This document shows, one piece after another, positions 36,059-48,200 of a stretch of 64,000 nucleotides of DNA. The notes below the pieces were generated by a model that did not search any database, was not told the DNA's origin, and saw only the letters and a list, made by a program, of their open reading frames with translations. Source of the stretch: Deltaproteobacteria bacterium (lineage in GTDB: Bacteria; Myxococcota_A; Polyangia; Polyangiales; Polyangiaceae); contig JACRCQ010000028.1 of the NCBI GenBank assembly GCA_016218915.1, forward strand, positions 114,905 through 178,904, written 5' to 3'. How positions within the stretch are numbered: the first letter of the stretch is position 1; the number at the start of each line of letters is the position of its first letter. Position numbers and translations under genes: made by a program.

Positions 36059-38998
36059 TCACCCAACTCCCAGAACATCCAGCAAGTCATCCCGCGACAA
36101 CCCGCCCGCTTGATCCGCATCCCCAAGCGCGGCATCCGCCACTGCACGCTTGCGAAGCTGCAGCCCCAGGATCGCCTCTTCCACCGTGTTCTCTGCCACA
36201 AGACGATGCACCAGCACCGGCCGGTCCTGCCCGATGCGATGCGCACGGTCCGCTGCCTGATCTTCTACTGCCGGGTTCCACCACGGGTCGAGCAGGTACA
36301 CGTGATCCGCTGCGGTAAGGTTCAATCCCGTCCCACCTGCCTTCAGCGATATCAACAGCACCGGCGGCCCCCCTTCCCCTTGGAAGCTCTTGACCACCTC
36401 TTCCCGATCCCGCGTCGCCCCGTCCAATCTCAGATAGCCGATTCCCGCGCTCTGAAGGTGGGGCTCCACCAGATCGAGCAGGCTCGTCCATTGCGAGAAC
36501 ACCAGCGCCTTGTGATCCCCTGCCAGGCTCGCGTCGAGACGCTCCAGCAGCAGCTCGATCTTTGACGACCCCTCTGCCTGCTGCCCAGGCACGAGCGCGC
36601 TGTGACAGCTCGCCTGACGCAGCCGCAGCAACGCTTCGAGCGCTGCCATCACTCCAGCCCCGGACCGAAGCTTCTCGACCACGCCTGGAAGGGTTGCCGC
36701 CCTGATTCCCTCGTAAAGCTTGCGCTCCGAATCGCTCAGCTGGCAACGCAACACCACCTCGGTCCGCGGCGGCAGCTCAGGCGCAACCTCTGCCTTCATC
36801 CGGCGGAGCAGGAACGGACGAATCCGATCGCGAAGTCGCCTCGCTGCCCCAGGCGCAGCCTCGTGGATCGGCTTGACGTACCTTTCCTGGAAGTCGCTTC
36901 TCCCTCCGAGCAATCCCCGGTTGAGGAAGTGCATCTGGCTCCATAGCTCGTCGAGACGGTTCTCCACCGGAGTGCCGGTGAGCGTCATGCGGTGCTTTGC
37001 CCGCAGCCGGTACGCGGCTTGCGCCACCTGGCTCTCTGGGTTCTTGATCGTCTGCGCTTCGTCGAGCACCACGGTGTCCCACGGCTCAGCCGCGAGAATC
37101 TCCACATCGAGACGCAGGATCGCGTAGGTGGTCAGCACCACGTCGGCATCGGCTTCGAGCGTTCGATTGGGCCCGTAGTAGCGCGAAGCGCGAAGCCCAG
37201 GACGAAACCGGCTGATCTCGTCAGACCAGTTGTGAAGCACGCTCGTGGGCGCAACGACCAGGGTGCGCCCTGAGATTGCGCACAGCGCCTGCACGGTCTT
37301 GCCCAGCCCCATGTCGTCGGCGAGCATCGCTCCCATCCCTGCCTCGCGTAGGAAGCAGAGCCAGTCCACCCCCGTGGTCTGGTAGGAGCGCAATGAGCCC
37401 TGGAGGTCTTTGGGCAGGTCCGCGTGCGCTATCCCGTCGAATCCCTGCACCAGCGATCGGAGCTTGTCGAACCCGGCAGGAGGCGGTTGCTCCAGCGCCT
37501 CGCAGAGCTTGGCAAGATCCGGCAGCATGCAGGAAGGAAGCTCGTCGGAAAGGGAAGCTTCTTTGGCTGCCAGCAGATCCGCGATCTGAGAGCCGAACCT
37601 TCCCATCCAGTCCGAGGGGAGAGGTGCAAACCCGCCTTCCATCAATGGCACCAGCGACTCACCCCGGTTCCACGCTGCGACCACGGCGCCAGGCTCGGCG
37701 CGACGCACGGTCTTGCCATCCTGGGACTCGAACGACAGGTCAAACGAGCTGCCCTGCACTTGCAATCGGGGCACGAGCCCAGGGGCCAGGAAGAAGTCCG
37801 CATGCCCGTCGCCCGCCAGATCCACATCGCGCACCTCATGGCCGCGAATCCTCTCCAGCACCGCGAGCGCATCGGCTGCAGCAAGCTGCGCCCTTCGTCC
37901 GGGCGTGAGCCCTACCTGCTCCAGCTGCTGAGCCAGCCGCTGCTCGGTCTGCCTGTGACGAAGCGGCACCGGACCGGACAGGTGCGTGAGCCGGTCCCCG
38001 TCGATGCGAGCAATGGGAGGGTCTCCGTACACGATGGTAGGCAGCATCACGAGCTTGTCGCCGTCCCGGCGTGTTTCGAGCGCAATGCGCGGCGCAAGGT
38101 CTGCGACCACCTCTGGGACCCGACGCGACACGATTCGCACCGGAAGCCGCTCCTGCAACGAAGGAAGGAGCTCGGTGATCAGATCGGCAACCTGCTCGCG
38201 CGCCACCACGCGTCCCACGCGAAGCTCCTCGATCTCCCGGGCATTCAACGCGCAATCGTCCACGCCCTGCAGCTTGGTGCCGCACCGCACGACCGCGTTC
38301 GCAAAGACCTCGTCGATGGACGGGTTCTGCTCCACGCGAACCCGGAAGCCTTCCGCGCAATCCTCCACCAGCGCATGGATCGGAATGCACAGCCCACCGG
38401 TCTGTACCGGCTTGCCGTCGAGCTGCACGTCTTCGCAGGACGAGAGCGCATCGAGCAGCCTCGGCATGATCAAGGGCGGGATGAGACCTGCCACGCGCAC
38501 TCCGGTCACAAGCTCGACCTCCACGTCGGACTGGGAGACTGCGAGCCGCACGCCAGAGGCTCCGGCGGCCATGGAGGCGAGGCTGCTCTCCAGCCGTGTG
38601 GCGCGATCGTCGGTGACCAGGTAGCGCGCAAACGCCAGCCCTGCGGCGGTGCGCACGAACCGGTAGCTGAGCCTTGCAGACGGACGGTCTTCGCCAGGCA
38701 TTTCCTTGCCCGCCTTGCGTGACTGGCGCATCGCGATCACGGCCGCCGCTGCGTGAACGCACCCCTCGCTGCTCGAAGAGCAGTCGCACCACCAGTCCGC
38801 ATCCTCGGGCCAGAGCTGTACCGTCGGACGGACCAGCCCATCGCCTTCGTTCACCCGGATCCTGATTTCCTCTTGCGTTGCAGACTCGCCATAGACCGTC
38901 TCGGACCGGCACAGCTCCACGGCCTTGGACCAGACGTCGGCATTGCATGCAGCGCGCACGGCGGCGAACAGGGACTGGAAGGTGCGATCATCGATCAC
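36059..38998 (-). CDS. SWIM zinc-finger SNF2-family helicase-like ATPase
   Basis: A 979-residue SWI2/SNF2 ATPase. The N-terminus carries a SWIM zinc finger (Cys71-x-Cys73-x6-Cys80-x-His82). The ATPase core is in the C-terminal half, with the Walker A Lys567 in [10 protein letters not shown], motif II Asp646-Glu647 in [11 protein letters not shown], then [14 protein letters not shown] (motif III area), and motif [14 protein letters not shown] near the end. These enzymes translocate on duplex DNA and remodel protein-DNA complexes; the SWIM finger probably binds DNA or protein. Start is GTG 38998. It lies 12 bases after the upstream GYPxCC gene on the same strand, so the two are probably co-transcribed. 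Role could be DNA repair or defence. Confidence 0.9.
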   Translation of the reverse strand: MIDDRTFQSLFAAVRAACNADVWSKAVELCRSETVYGESATQEEIRIRVNEGDGLVRPTVQLWPEDADWWCDCSSSSEGCVHAAAAVIAMRQSRKAGKEMPGEDRPSARLSYRFVRTAAGLAFARYLVTDDRATRLESSLASMAAGASGVRLAVSQSDVEVELVTGVRVAGLIPPLIMPRLLDALSSCEDVQLDGKPVQTGGLCIPIHALVEDCAEGFRVRVEQNPSIDEVFANAVVRCGTKLQGVDDCALNAREIEELRVGRVVAREQVADLITELLPSLQERLPVRIVSRRVPEVVADLAPRIALETRRDGDKLVMLPTIVYGDPPIARIDGDRLTHLSGPVPLRHRQTEQRLAQQLEQVGLTPGRRAQLAAADALAVLERIRGHEVRDVDLAGDGHADFFLAPGLVPRLQVQGSSFDLSFESQDGKTVRRAEPGAVVAAWNRGESLVPLMEGGFAPLPSDWMGRFGSQIADLLAAKEASLSDELPSCMLPDLAKLCEALEQPPPAGFDKLRSLVQGFDGIAHADLPKDLQGSLRSYQTTGVDWLCFLREAGMGAMLADDMGLGKTVQALCAISGRTLVVAPTSVLHNWSDEISRFRPGLRASRYYGPNRTLEADADVVLTTYAILRLDVEILAAEPWDTVVLDEAQTIKNPESQVAQAAYRLRAKHRMTLTGTPVENRLDELWSQMHFLNRGLLGGRSDFQERYVKPIHEAAPGAARRLRDRIRPFLLRRMKAEVAPELPPRTEVVLRCQLSDSERKLYEGIRAATLPGVVEKLRSGAGVMAALEALLRLRQASCHSALVPGQQAEGSSKIELLLERLDASLAGDHKALVFSQWTSLLDLVEPHLQSAGIGYLRLDGATRDREEVVKSFQGEGGPPVLLISLKAGGTGLNLTAADHVYLLDPWWNPAVEDQAADRAHRIGQDRPVLVHRLVAENTVEEAILGLQLRKRAVADAALGDADQAGGLSRDDLLDVLGVG

Positions 38999-39010
38999 GG
39001 CAGCGCGCTC

Positions 39011-39847
39011 TCATAGCCCACGTCCGCCCGTTGTCACCACCCTGCCGAAGTCGATGCAGACCGCAGGGGGATCACAGATCGCGTCGAGCCTTCCGGCGGA
39101 GTCCACGAGAGCGCCGACAAAGCGCGCGGAGGATCGCGCGGACTCGGGATCGACCACGTTCCCCTCGAGATCCCGAGGTGCTTCCGACGCAGCGATGCGG
39201 GTCTTGTCACCGCGTTCGAGCGTGACCAGGGCTCGGCAACCATCCGGTGCAACGACCATGGGACGGGCAAGCTCCCGGTCGATCGCTTCGGCAGCGTGCG
39301 CATCGGTGTCGCGGACGACCTGGAACACGCTGTCGGCGATCCTGGAAGCGGCTGCGCAGTCGTAGCGGCAAGGCTCAAAAGTGATGAGACGGATCCGCTC
39401 TGGCAGGAGCAGCGAGTTGAGCCGGCTGGAGGGCGAAGCGACCCAGGCGTCGCGAGCGGACAGCCACAGGACCGAGATCCCCGCGGGAGGATTCGCGATC
39501 CTGGCGCAGAAAGCGTCGATGCAGCATTTCGGGTAGCCGAGCCTGGCGCCGAGCGAGGCGTTGAGCTCGAGCACCCGAGGCGGATCGCATTCTGGCGCTT
39601 CGGCCACGAGATCCCGTTCGATCAGGCGGAGCTGCTCGGCTTCGCGCCTGGAGCGTGCGACGTAGAGGATGGCGGACGGGATCCTGTTGGCGCCGACGAG
39701 CCCCGTGGTTCCGACCACGCAGGCGCCCAGGTTGCGGAACCTCGCCGCAGCGCGTCGAGCACGTCGGACGTCGGTCGTGATTCGAATGGCAGGCTTGATG
39801 CCGGCGCGAAAGGCGAGCCATTCAACGTCGATGGGACCGGACAGCAT
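39011..39847 (-). CDS. Unassigned protein with GYPxCC cysteine motif
   Basis: A 278-residue soluble protein. It carries LGYPKCCIDAFC (Cys108, Cys109, Cys114) and FEPCRYDC (Cys160, Cys164), five Cys residues that look like a metal or iron-sulphur cluster site. A similar GYPxCC motif occurs in the uncharacterised DUF483 proteins, but the match is only local. There is no signal peptide or membrane segment, so the Cys residues are in the reducing cytoplasm. It overlaps in direction with the SNF2 ATPase gene that follows it after 12 bases. I cannot assign a function; a metal-dependent nucleic-acid or cofactor role is a guess. Confidence 0.65.
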   Translation of the reverse strand: MLSGPIDVEWLAFRAGIKPAIRITTDVRRARRAAARFRNLGACVVGTTGLVGANRIPSAILYVARSRREAEQLRLIERDLVAEAPECDPPRVLELNASLGARLGYPKCCIDAFCARIANPPAGISVLWLSARDAWVASPSSRLNSLLLPERIRLITFEPCRYDCAAASRIADSVFQVVRDTDAHAAEAIDRELARPMVVAPDGCRALVTLERGDKTRIAASEAPRDLEGNVVDPESARSSARFVGALVDSAGRLDAICDPPAVCIDFGRVVTTGGRGL

Positions 39848-40077
39848 GCGAGGGCATCATGGATTGGTTTGACGGAACGGAGAAGTGGCAACCACATGTA
39901 GGACAAGGAGTGGACGCCATCCGGATCTCTTGGGGCGATCGGGTTTGGATGGCGGAGGGGGCTCACCCGTAGCGGGGAGATCCCTGTTTTTGTGCGAAGA
40001 GCGACTGTGACACTTGCACGACTTGGTCTCTGGACCCAACGGGGATTGGCCGATAGTCTGGATCTCTTGGAGGCTAC

Positions 40078-43000
40078 ATGTTCGGACATCCTTGGCACTC
40101 GCCTCGTGTTCTCGGGGCGCTGATCCTCGCGACCGTCACGTCCGGTGCAGTGCTGCTCGCATCGCCTGCGAGCGCGGAACCGGCCTCTTGTCTCTCCCCA
40201 GACATGTCGCAGTGGCCGTCGCCCTCGAAACCCTACTTCATGATCGTGCTCGACAACTCGGGCTCCATGGGCACGGCGATCGCGGGCGGGGTCAACTCCT
40301 GCGGCTATCAGAACAACCGCATCGGGCACGCGCGCTGCGCGGTGAAGAACACGGTGCAGGCGTTCGCGGGTGAAGTGAACTTCGGGTTGAGCACCTACGC
40401 CTGGCGCTTGAACTGCCCGGCGGGCAACTACGCATGCGCCAACTGCGACCAGAGCACGGGGTGCTTCACCAACGCGGGTTGCACGGCTCAGTACAGCGCC
40501 GCGGACAACAACTGGTGTGGCCCGTTGCGGTGGGAACCGACGCTGGGCGCCAATGTGCATGGCGGGGCGAACGTGGTCATCCCCATGTTGCAGGACCACT
40601 ACTGGTTCAGCCCGCCCGATCCCTCCAATGTCAACAGCGTCGTCAACCTCGTCGACAACAACTGCGGAAACGGCGAGGTCGGCTCAGACAGCAACACGCC
40701 GCTAGGCGGCGTGTTGTTCAACATGAACCAGTACTTCTCCGGGGCATTCGTCGATCCCTTCACGGGAGCGACGCTGGCCACGCCCATCGGCCCCGCAATC
40801 TTCGGCGGGCAGCCTGCGGAAAGGACCTGTCGTCCGGTCAACATCATCCTCATCACCGACGGCGACGAGACCTGCGACGCCTACAACACGGGCACCTATC
40901 CCAACTTCGAGGGGCTCGCGGTCTACGAGGCGGGACGGCTCAACACCACCGGCGTGACCGTGTCGGGGCAGAACTTCAAGATCAAGACGCACGTGATCGG
41001 ATTCGTGGGTGCGACGGCGGTCGCTCTGAACAACATCGCGACCGCGGGCGGCACTGGCCCCACGGCGTATTCCACAGCGAACGAGACTCAGCTTTCCCAG
41101 GCATTGGCGACCATCATCGGCAGCGCAGTCAAGCCTGAGACTTGCGACAACGCCGACAACAACTGCAACGGCTGCACCGACGAGGGCTACACGCACTACT
41201 GCGATCAGAGCAAGCCATGCTGCGCGTGGACCACGGATGCCCAGCGAAATACCTGCCTGGTCAACTACAGGAACTCCATCACCCCGAGCCTTCCCAAGGG
41301 AGACTTGTCGCTGCTGCCTTGCACCACGCCTGCGCAGCAGACCGATCCGCTGCACTGGCTCTGCTACGACCCGACCGAGCTCTGCGACAACGTCGACAAC
41401 AACTGCAATGGCCAGGTCGACGAGGGCTTCACCAAGTGCGGCAGCCCGCTGCATTGCCCGCAGACGGAGATCTGCAATTCCGCCGACGACGACTGCGACG
41501 GCTTGATCGACGAGGGGGGCGTGTGCGGAACCTGCACGCCGTCGAGCGAGGTCTGCGATGGGTGCGACAACAACTGCAACGGAACGACGGACGAGGGCGT
41601 TGCGTCGATCCCGTGCGGTCTCCCCAGCCCGCCCAATTGCGTCGGAACGCTCACGTGCAAGCCAGGGCAGGCGGTGCCCATCGGCACGTGCGTGCCCGGC
41701 GGCGGCTGGAACGCGTGCAACAACAATCCCCAGACCGAGGTCTGCGACAACCTCGACAACAACTGCGACGGGATCGTGGACAACGGGATCGCCTCGGTTC
41801 CCTGCTCGGGCTCCAATCCTCCGGGGTTGAACTACGGCCCGAACAGCCAGTGCAAGATGGGCAGCACGCAGTGCACCAACGGCTCCACGGTGTGCAACGG
41901 AGTCGTGGGCCCCAGCGCAGAAGTCTGCGACGGCATCGACAACAACTGCGATGGCACTGTGGACAACGGCATCGCGGGACTGGGGCAGCCTTGCGGCATC
42001 AGCCAGGGCGCCTGCTCGCCAGGTACCACGGCGTGCGTCAACGGCACGATCGTCTGCCAGGGCGGTGTCCAGCCGCAGCCCGAGGTCTGCGACAACGTCG
42101 ACAACGACTGCGATGGGCAGACCGACGAGGCGCCGCTGGCCGACGCGCCTGGGCCGGGGCTCAACGGATGCTGGACCAATGCGGGCGCTTGCTGCACCTT
42201 CCTCGGGTTGAGCTGGTGCCCTCCAGCGGGCGCCACCTGCAACGGCAACGGCACGCTCACATCGCCCTGCAACAAGGGAGCTCTCACCTGCCAGGCCGGC
42301 GCCTGGGCATGCGTCGGACCCAAGGGGCCGTCCCCCGAGGTGTGTGATGCGGTCGACAACAACTGCGATGGGCAGGTCGACAACGGCATCTCCCAGGTGG
42401 GCCAGACATGCGGAACCAACACGGGAGAGTGCACCGCCGGCACCTACCAGTGCACTGCAGGCATTCTCGCCTGCGTCGGCAGCGTCGGCCCGACCCCGGA
42501 GCAATGCAACGGCAAGGACGACGACTGCGACGGCTCGATCGACGACAACGTGCAGGGGCTCGGCGTCGCTTGCGGCAACTCGACGCCGCCATGCACGCCC
42601 GGCGTCACCGCGTGCGTCAACGGCGCGATCATCTGCCAGGGAGGCAAGCAGCCCACTGCAGAGACGTGCAACGGAATCGACGACAACTGCGACGGGCAGA
42701 TCGACAACGCGCCGCTGTCCGATGCGCCGCAGCCCGGGCAGACCGGCTGCTGGGCGCTTCCAGGCAATTGCTGCACGTTCGGTGCGGTGCACTGGTGTCC
42801 GCCGCCCGGTGGCGACTGCTACACCGCAGGGACTCTGACGGCTCCGTGCCAGGCAGGAGCGCTCGTGTGCGCCTCTGGTGCCTGGGGCTGCCTGGGTTCT
42901 GCGGGGCCATCCACAGAGGTGTGCGACTCGCTGGACAACAACTGCGACGGCGCGACGGACAACATTCCGGTAACCCAATGCGTGCCCCCGGGCACGCCGG

Positions 43001-45234
43001 GCAACCTCGTCTACGGCGGCACCAGCCAGTGCAAGATGGGCACCAAGGGCTGCGGGCCCTGTGCCGGATTCGTGGGTCCGTCGCCGGAGATCTGCGACGG
43101 CATCGACAACGACTGCGATGGGCAGGTGGACGACAGCGCAGCCGGCACCGGCACGCCGTGCGGCATCAACATCCTGCCTTGTACGCTCGGCACCACGACC
43201 TGCGTCAACGGCGCGCTCGTGTGCATCGGCGGCACGCAGCCTCAGCCCGAGGTCTGCGACGGCATCGACAACAACTGCAACGGCAGCATCGACGAGGCAC
43301 CGCTCGCGGATGCACCTGGACCGGGACAGAACGGCTGCTGGATGGATCCGGGCAACTGCTGCTCGTTCCTCACCCTGAGCTGGTGCCCGCCTGCAGGTGG
43401 GACGTGCCAGGACAACGGAACCCTCTCGCCCCCGTGCAACAAGGGCTTCCTGTCGTGCGGCGGCCAGACCGGTTGGAAGTGCGTCAACGCCAAGGAACCG
43501 TCCAACGAAGTCTGCGACGGCATCGACAACAACTGCAACGGCACGATCGACGAGGGCATCCCTGACGGCGCAGCGTGCGGAAGCGGCGTCGGCGAGTGCA
43601 AGCAGGGCATCATGCAGTGCCAGGCCGGCATCCTGTCGTGCGTGGGAGAGGTAACCCCGGTCGATGAGGTGTGCGACGGCAAGGACAACAACTGCAACGG
43701 GCAGATCGACGACGGCATACCGACCGGCGGCCCGTGCAGCCCGCCCTACGACACAACGGCGTACCCGGGCGATCGGAAACAGGGAGCATGCCAGCCTGGC
43801 GTAGCGGAATGCGACGGCAATGGCGGGCTGAAGTGTGTGGGCGGTGTGGGACCGCAGCCTGAGATCTGCGATGGAATCGACAACGATTGCGACGGGCTGG
43901 TGGACGAGGTGGGAGCGGCGCCGGACGGCATCGACGGCACGCAGAACCCGCAGCCGGATCCCGATGCGAAGATCGGCGACGCGTGCGGAACCAAGAAGGG
44001 CGAGTGCACGACCGGGGCGTATGGCTGCCTGAACGGCATCTTCGCGTGCCTGGGTGGGCAGGGCCCGATGCCCGAGCAGTGCGACTGCCTCGACAACGAC
44101 TGCAACGGCACCATCGACAACGACAACGGTGACGCCGGCCCGCCCCTGTGCGGCTCCGGCAAGTCGTGCATCAAGGATGGCAACAAGTGCCAGTGCGCCG
44201 CGCCCTGCGGCGGCGGCGAGTTCAAGTGCCCTGGCGGCCAGACCTGCAAGGACGTGTTCTCGAGCAGCACAGGTGAGCCCCTCGGGCAGTTCTGCGTGCC
44301 CACCGTGGATCTGTGCGGAGGAGACTGCTCGACCAAGACCGTCAAGGATCCCAACAACAAGGTCATCTGCGCACCAGCGGGCACGGACCCCGCAGGTTGC
44401 GTCAACACCCCCGTGTGCGCATGCAACGACGCGCTCGGCTGCCAGGAGCCGTGTGCCGGGATCACGTGCAGCGGCGGGAAGGTCTGCGCGAACTTCGGCC
44501 CCAATGCGGGCAAGTGCGTGCAGGACACCTGCTTCCAGCTCACCTGCCAGGGATGCAACAAGGCGTGCAACCTCGGCTCCTGCGTCGACAATCCCTGCAA
44601 GCCCGGAGTCTGCCCGAGCGGCAAGGAGTGCAAGCCCAAGGACAACTTCGTCGGCTTCGACTGCGTGAGCTCCTGCGCCGGTGTCAATTGCCCTGGCGGC
44701 AAGGTCTGCATCGACGGCGCGTGCGTCACTTCCTGCGTCCCTGCCTGCACGGGCGACACCGTGTGCGACCAGACGACCAAGAAGTGCGTTGCCAACAAGT
44801 GCGTCACCGAAGGTGGAGCGAGCCCGTGCACGGACGGCTCTTGCTGCGACCCGTACACGGGATCGTGCGGCAACTGCCCGTGCGAAGGCATCGTGTGCCC
44901 GGACAAGCAAACGTGCGTGGATGGGCAGTGCACCGGCGGCGGAACCGGCGGCGCTGGTGGCTCGGCCGGAGCAGGAGGCTCGGCAGGAAAGAAGGATGGA
45001 GGGCCACCTGGTGATGCGGGAGGAGCGGCAGGCTCCAAGCTCGACGGAGGTGGCGGAACCGCAGTGGAGAAGGAGCACGGGGTGATCGGGCTCGCCACAG
45101 GTGGTGGAGGGTGCATGTGCCGCACCACCGGGCTGTCGTCCGGAGGCGCTTCGCGCATCGCATTGGCGCTTGGCGCACTCGCTGGCCTCATCCTGCTTCG
45201 TCGCTCGCGCCGCAATGCAAGGAGGGCGTCATGA
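40078..45234 (+). CDS. Giant vWA and MopE-repeat surface protein with MYXO-CTERM tail
   Basis: A 1718-residue secreted protein. The signal peptide ends near residue 33 (LLASPASAEP). A vWA domain follows (MIDAS residues Asp59-x-Ser61-x-Ser63 in VLDNSGSM). From about residue 355 there are 17 copies of the MopE-type motif CDxxDNNCDGxxDxG, each with an adjacent loop rich in Cys and Gly. The later part (about 1380-1620) is a Cys-rich region of different repeats. The C-terminus has a GGGCMCR motif, a hydrophobic helix and an Arg-rich end, fitting a MYXO-CTERM tail. In Methylococcus capsulatus MopE similar repeats bind copper; here calcium or another metal is possible. The Shine-Dalgarno TTGGAGG precedes ATG 40078. 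The stop overlaps the next gene by ATGA. Confidence 0.88.
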   Translation: MFGHPWHSPRVLGALILATVTSGAVLLASPASAEPASCLSPDMSQWPSPSKPYFMIVLDNSGSMGTAIAGGVNSCGYQNNRIGHARCAVKNTVQAFAGEVNFGLSTYAWRLNCPAGNYACANCDQSTGCFTNAGCTAQYSAADNNWCGPLRWEPTLGANVHGGANVVIPMLQDHYWFSPPDPSNVNSVVNLVDNNCGNGEVGSDSNTPLGGVLFNMNQYFSGAFVDPFTGATLATPIGPAIFGGQPAERTCRPVNIILITDGDETCDAYNTGTYPNFEGLAVYEAGRLNTTGVTVSGQNFKIKTHVIGFVGATAVALNNIATAGGTGPTAYSTANETQLSQALATIIGSAVKPETCDNADNNCNGCTDEGYTHYCDQSKPCCAWTTDAQRNTCLVNYRNSITPSLPKGDLSLLPCTTPAQQTDPLHWLCYDPTELCDNVDNNCNGQVDEGFTKCGSPLHCPQTEICNSADDDCDGLIDEGGVCGTCTPSSEVCDGCDNNCNGTTDEGVASIPCGLPSPPNCVGTLTCKPGQAVPIGTCVPGGGWNACNNNPQTEVCDNLDNNCDGIVDNGIASVPCSGSNPPGLNYGPNSQCKMGSTQCTNGSTVCNGVVGPSAEVCDGIDNNCDGTVDNGIAGLGQPCGISQGACSPGTTACVNGTIVCQGGVQPQPEVCDNVDNDCDGQTDEAPLADAPGPGLNGCWTNAGACCTFLGLSWCPPAGATCNGNGTLTSPCNKGALTCQAGAWACVGPKGPSPEVCDAVDNNCDGQVDNGISQVGQTCGTNTGECTAGTYQCTAGILACVGSVGPTPEQCNGKDDDCDGSIDDNVQGLGVACGNSTPPCTPGVTACVNGAIICQGGKQPTAETCNGIDDNCDGQIDNAPLSDAPQPGQTGCWALPGNCCTFGAVHWCPPPGGDCYTAGTLTAPCQAGALVCASGAWGCLGSAGPSTEVCDSLDNNCDGATDNIPVTQCVPPGTPGNLVYGGTSQCKMGTKGCGPCAGFVGPSPEICDGIDNDCDGQVDDSAAGTGTPCGINILPCTLGTTTCVNGALVCIGGTQPQPEVCDGIDNNCNGSIDEAPLADAPGPGQNGCWMDPGNCCSFLTLSWCPPAGGTCQDNGTLSPPCNKGFLSCGGQTGWKCVNAKEPSNEVCDGIDNNCNGTIDEGIPDGAACGSGVGECKQGIMQCQAGILSCVGEVTPVDEVCDGKDNNCNGQIDDGIPTGGPCSPPYDTTAYPGDRKQGACQPGVAECDGNGGLKCVGGVGPQPEICDGIDNDCDGLVDEVGAAPDGIDGTQNPQPDPDAKIGDACGTKKGECTTGAYGCLNGIFACLGGQGPMPEQCDCLDNDCNGTIDNDNGDAGPPLCGSGKSCIKDGNKCQCAAPCGGGEFKCPGGQTCKDVFSSSTGEPLGQFCVPTVDLCGGDCSTKTVKDPNNKVICAPAGTDPAGCVNTPVCACNDALGCQEPCAGITCSGGKVCANFGPNAGKCVQDTCFQLTCQGCNKACNLGSCVDNPCKPGVCPSGKECKPKDNFVGFDCVSSCAGVNCPGGKVCIDGACVTSCVPACTGDTVCDQTTKKCVANKCVTEGGASPCTDGSCCDPYTGSCGNCPCEGIVCPDKQTCVDGQCTGGGTGGAGGSAGAGGSAGKKDGGPPGDAGGAAGSKLDGGGGTAVEKEHGVIGLATGGGGCMCRTTGLSSGGASRIALALGALAGLILLRRSRRNARRAS

Positions 45235-48200
45235 ACCGCGCCTTCCTTGCTTCTTCTGCCCTTTCTGCCCTGGTGGCCGCGATCGCGGTGGCTGGCCTTG
45301 GCTCCACAGGATGCTCGACCGAGGGCTACTGCTTCCGCGACTGCGACGACAAGAACTCCGACGGCGGCGACGCCGCGAAGGACGGCACCGGGGGCTGGGG
45401 CGATACCGGCCCGCTGATCGATGCCAAGAACGAGCAGTTCATCATTCCGACCGAGGCTGGCGACGCGCCCGAGACGTGCGTGCAGAGCAACGGCGGAAGC
45501 GAGATCTGCGACGGCAAGGACAATGACTGCAACGGGGTCATCGACGATGGCTTTGACCTGAACAAGGCCTTGCACTGCGGCACGTGCGACAACAACTGCC
45601 TCACGCAGCTGAACAACGTGGACCCGGCGAGCATCACCTGCGAGTGGGATGGGACGGCGGGCAAGAAGGGAACCTGCAAGTTTACCAAGTGCGCGCAGGA
45701 CTGGTGGGACCTGGACAAGAACCCGGCCAACGGGTGCGAGCATCCGTGCGTGAAGACCGCGGACGACGACAAGCTGTGCAACAACCTGGACGACGACTGC
45801 GACGGCCTCAAGGACGAGGACGTCAACCTGTGCACGAGCATCACGGACTGCGGCAAGTGCGGAGGGTCATGCCAGGTGCTGCACGGCGTCCCCGAGTGCA
45901 AGGCGCCTGCCCAGCCGCCTTGCGACACGACCAATACCAAGTGCGCGATCCAGAAGTGCGACGACGGCTGGTGGGACCTGGACAACTCGTATGCGACCGG
46001 CTGCGAGTACCAGTGCGACCTGACCAACGGGGGGGTGGAGGTCTGCGGCGACGGGCTCGACAACGACTGCAACGGCAAGATCGACGGAGCAGATCCCAAC
46101 GTGCTCAGCGACCCGCAGCTCGGCAAGCCGTGCTACGGCGACCCCCAGGGCGAGTGCGCGACCCCGGCGCACGAGGGGAAGACCACGTGCGTCGGCCAGC
46201 AGGTCCAGTGCGTGGGCCCCAACGTCATCGTCGGTGGGCAGATCAAGGAGACGTGCAACGCGCTCGACGACGACTGCGACGGCACGGTCGACAACAACCT
46301 GATCGACGCAGGCAAGCCCTGCGGCGTATCGAACATCTTCCCATGCCAGATGGGCGCACAGCAATGCGTGAGCGGCGCCCTGGTCTGCATTGGAGACATC
46401 GGCCCAGGCACGGAGATGTGCAACGGGCTCGATGACGACTGCAACGGGCAGATCGACGACAACACCAAGGACACGGTCGGTACCTGCGGCCAGTCCGACG
46501 TGGGAGAGTGCAAGCTCGGCACGAAAGTCTGCACAGGCGGCATGATCCAGTGCGTGGGCAACATCGACAGCAAGCTCGAGACCTGCAACGGCAAGGACGA
46601 TGACTGCGACGGAACGGCGGACAACAACCTGACTGATACGGGCGCGACCTGCGGGCAGAACGGCACGACGCCGTGCAAGCTCGGCACCATCCAGTGCGGC
46701 AGCGGCGTTCTCAAGTGCGTCGGCTTCATCGATCCCTCGCCTGAGACGTGCAACGGCATCGACGACGACTGCAACGGAACGATCGACGACAACGTGCCCG
46801 GGGCTGGTGCGAGCTGCGGCTTGAACAACACCTTCCCTTGCAAGAAGGGCGCGATGCAGTGCGTGACCGGCAACATGGTCTGCATCGGCGCGATCGACCC
46901 CAAGCCCGAGACCTGCAACGGAGTCGACGACAACTGCGACGGGCTGATCGACAACAACACGACGGACAGCGGTGGCGCCTGCGGATTGAGCAGCACGCTG
47001 CCGTGCAAGAAGGGCGCGCTGCAGTGCCAGAACGGCTTGCTGGCCTGCGTGGGGAACATCGACCCCAAGCCCGAGACCTGCAACGGAGTCGACGACAACT
47101 GCGACGGCACGGTCGACAACAACCCGAGCGGGACCGGGGCGGACTGTGGGCAGAACAACACGCTGCCCTGCAAGTACGGCAAGACGGTGTGCCAGGCCGG
47201 CGCGATCGTGTGCTCGGGCAACATCGACCCCAAGCCCGAGACCTGCAACGGAGTCGACGACAACTGCAACGGGCAGATCGACGACGGAGCGCAGGGAACC
47301 GGCGTGGCGTGCGGCACGAGCAACGTGTTCCCCTGCGCCTACGGCTCCACCCAATGCATCGCAGGAGCGATCTCGTGCGTGGGCGCAGTGAATCCCAAGG
47401 CCGAGACGTGCAACGGGACCGACGACGACTGCGACGGGACCATCGACAAGACCGGAGGCAATCCTCCGCCCGACAGCGTCGGGGCGTGCAACGTGCCCAC
47501 GCCGCCTCCTCCGGGCGCGACCAGCCCGTGCAAGGCAGGCACCAAGGCTTGCGTGGGCGGGCAGGTGCAGTGCCAGGGATCCGTGGGCCCCACAGGATCG
47601 AGCGACACGTGCGGCGTGGACGCGAACTGCGACGGGCAGCTCACCAACCAGCCCAACCTGCAGACCGACAAGTTCAACTGCGGGACGTGCGGCCACGATT
47701 GCACGGCAGGCGCCGTGCACGCGAACTGGGGATGCGTGGCAGGCGCTTGCGTGTTCCAGGGCTGCCAGTCCGGCTACTGGGACCTGAACGCAGACCAGAA
47801 GTGCGAATACGCATGCGTCTTCGTTTCGGCGCAGGAAGCATGCAACAACGCTGACGACAACTGCAACGGAACAGTCGACGAGGGCGTGACCGCACCATCG
47901 CCGGTTCAGGTGTGCGGTGTCAGCCCGGCAGCCACTGCGACCGAGTGCACCACCGGTGTCACCGTCGCTTGCGTGGCAGGTGCCTTCAAGTGCACCTTCC
48001 CTGCCGGGGTCTGCAATCCCACGTGCGCGGGCACTGCCGAGATCTGCGACACGCTGGACAACAACTGCAACGGCCAGACCAACGAGAACGTGCCGAGCTA
48101 CGGACAGCCGTGCGCGAGCGACGACGGGCAGCCCGCACCTGGGGACGGCGCATGCCGCACCACCGGGACGTACGTGTGCAATGGCGCGAACGCTACCAAG

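Noticed and set aside
40702..45078. A 1458-codon open frame on the minus strand
   Set aside because: It is the antisense of the MopE-repeat gene; its Val/Ala/Asp-rich translation has no domains and simply mirrors the repeats.
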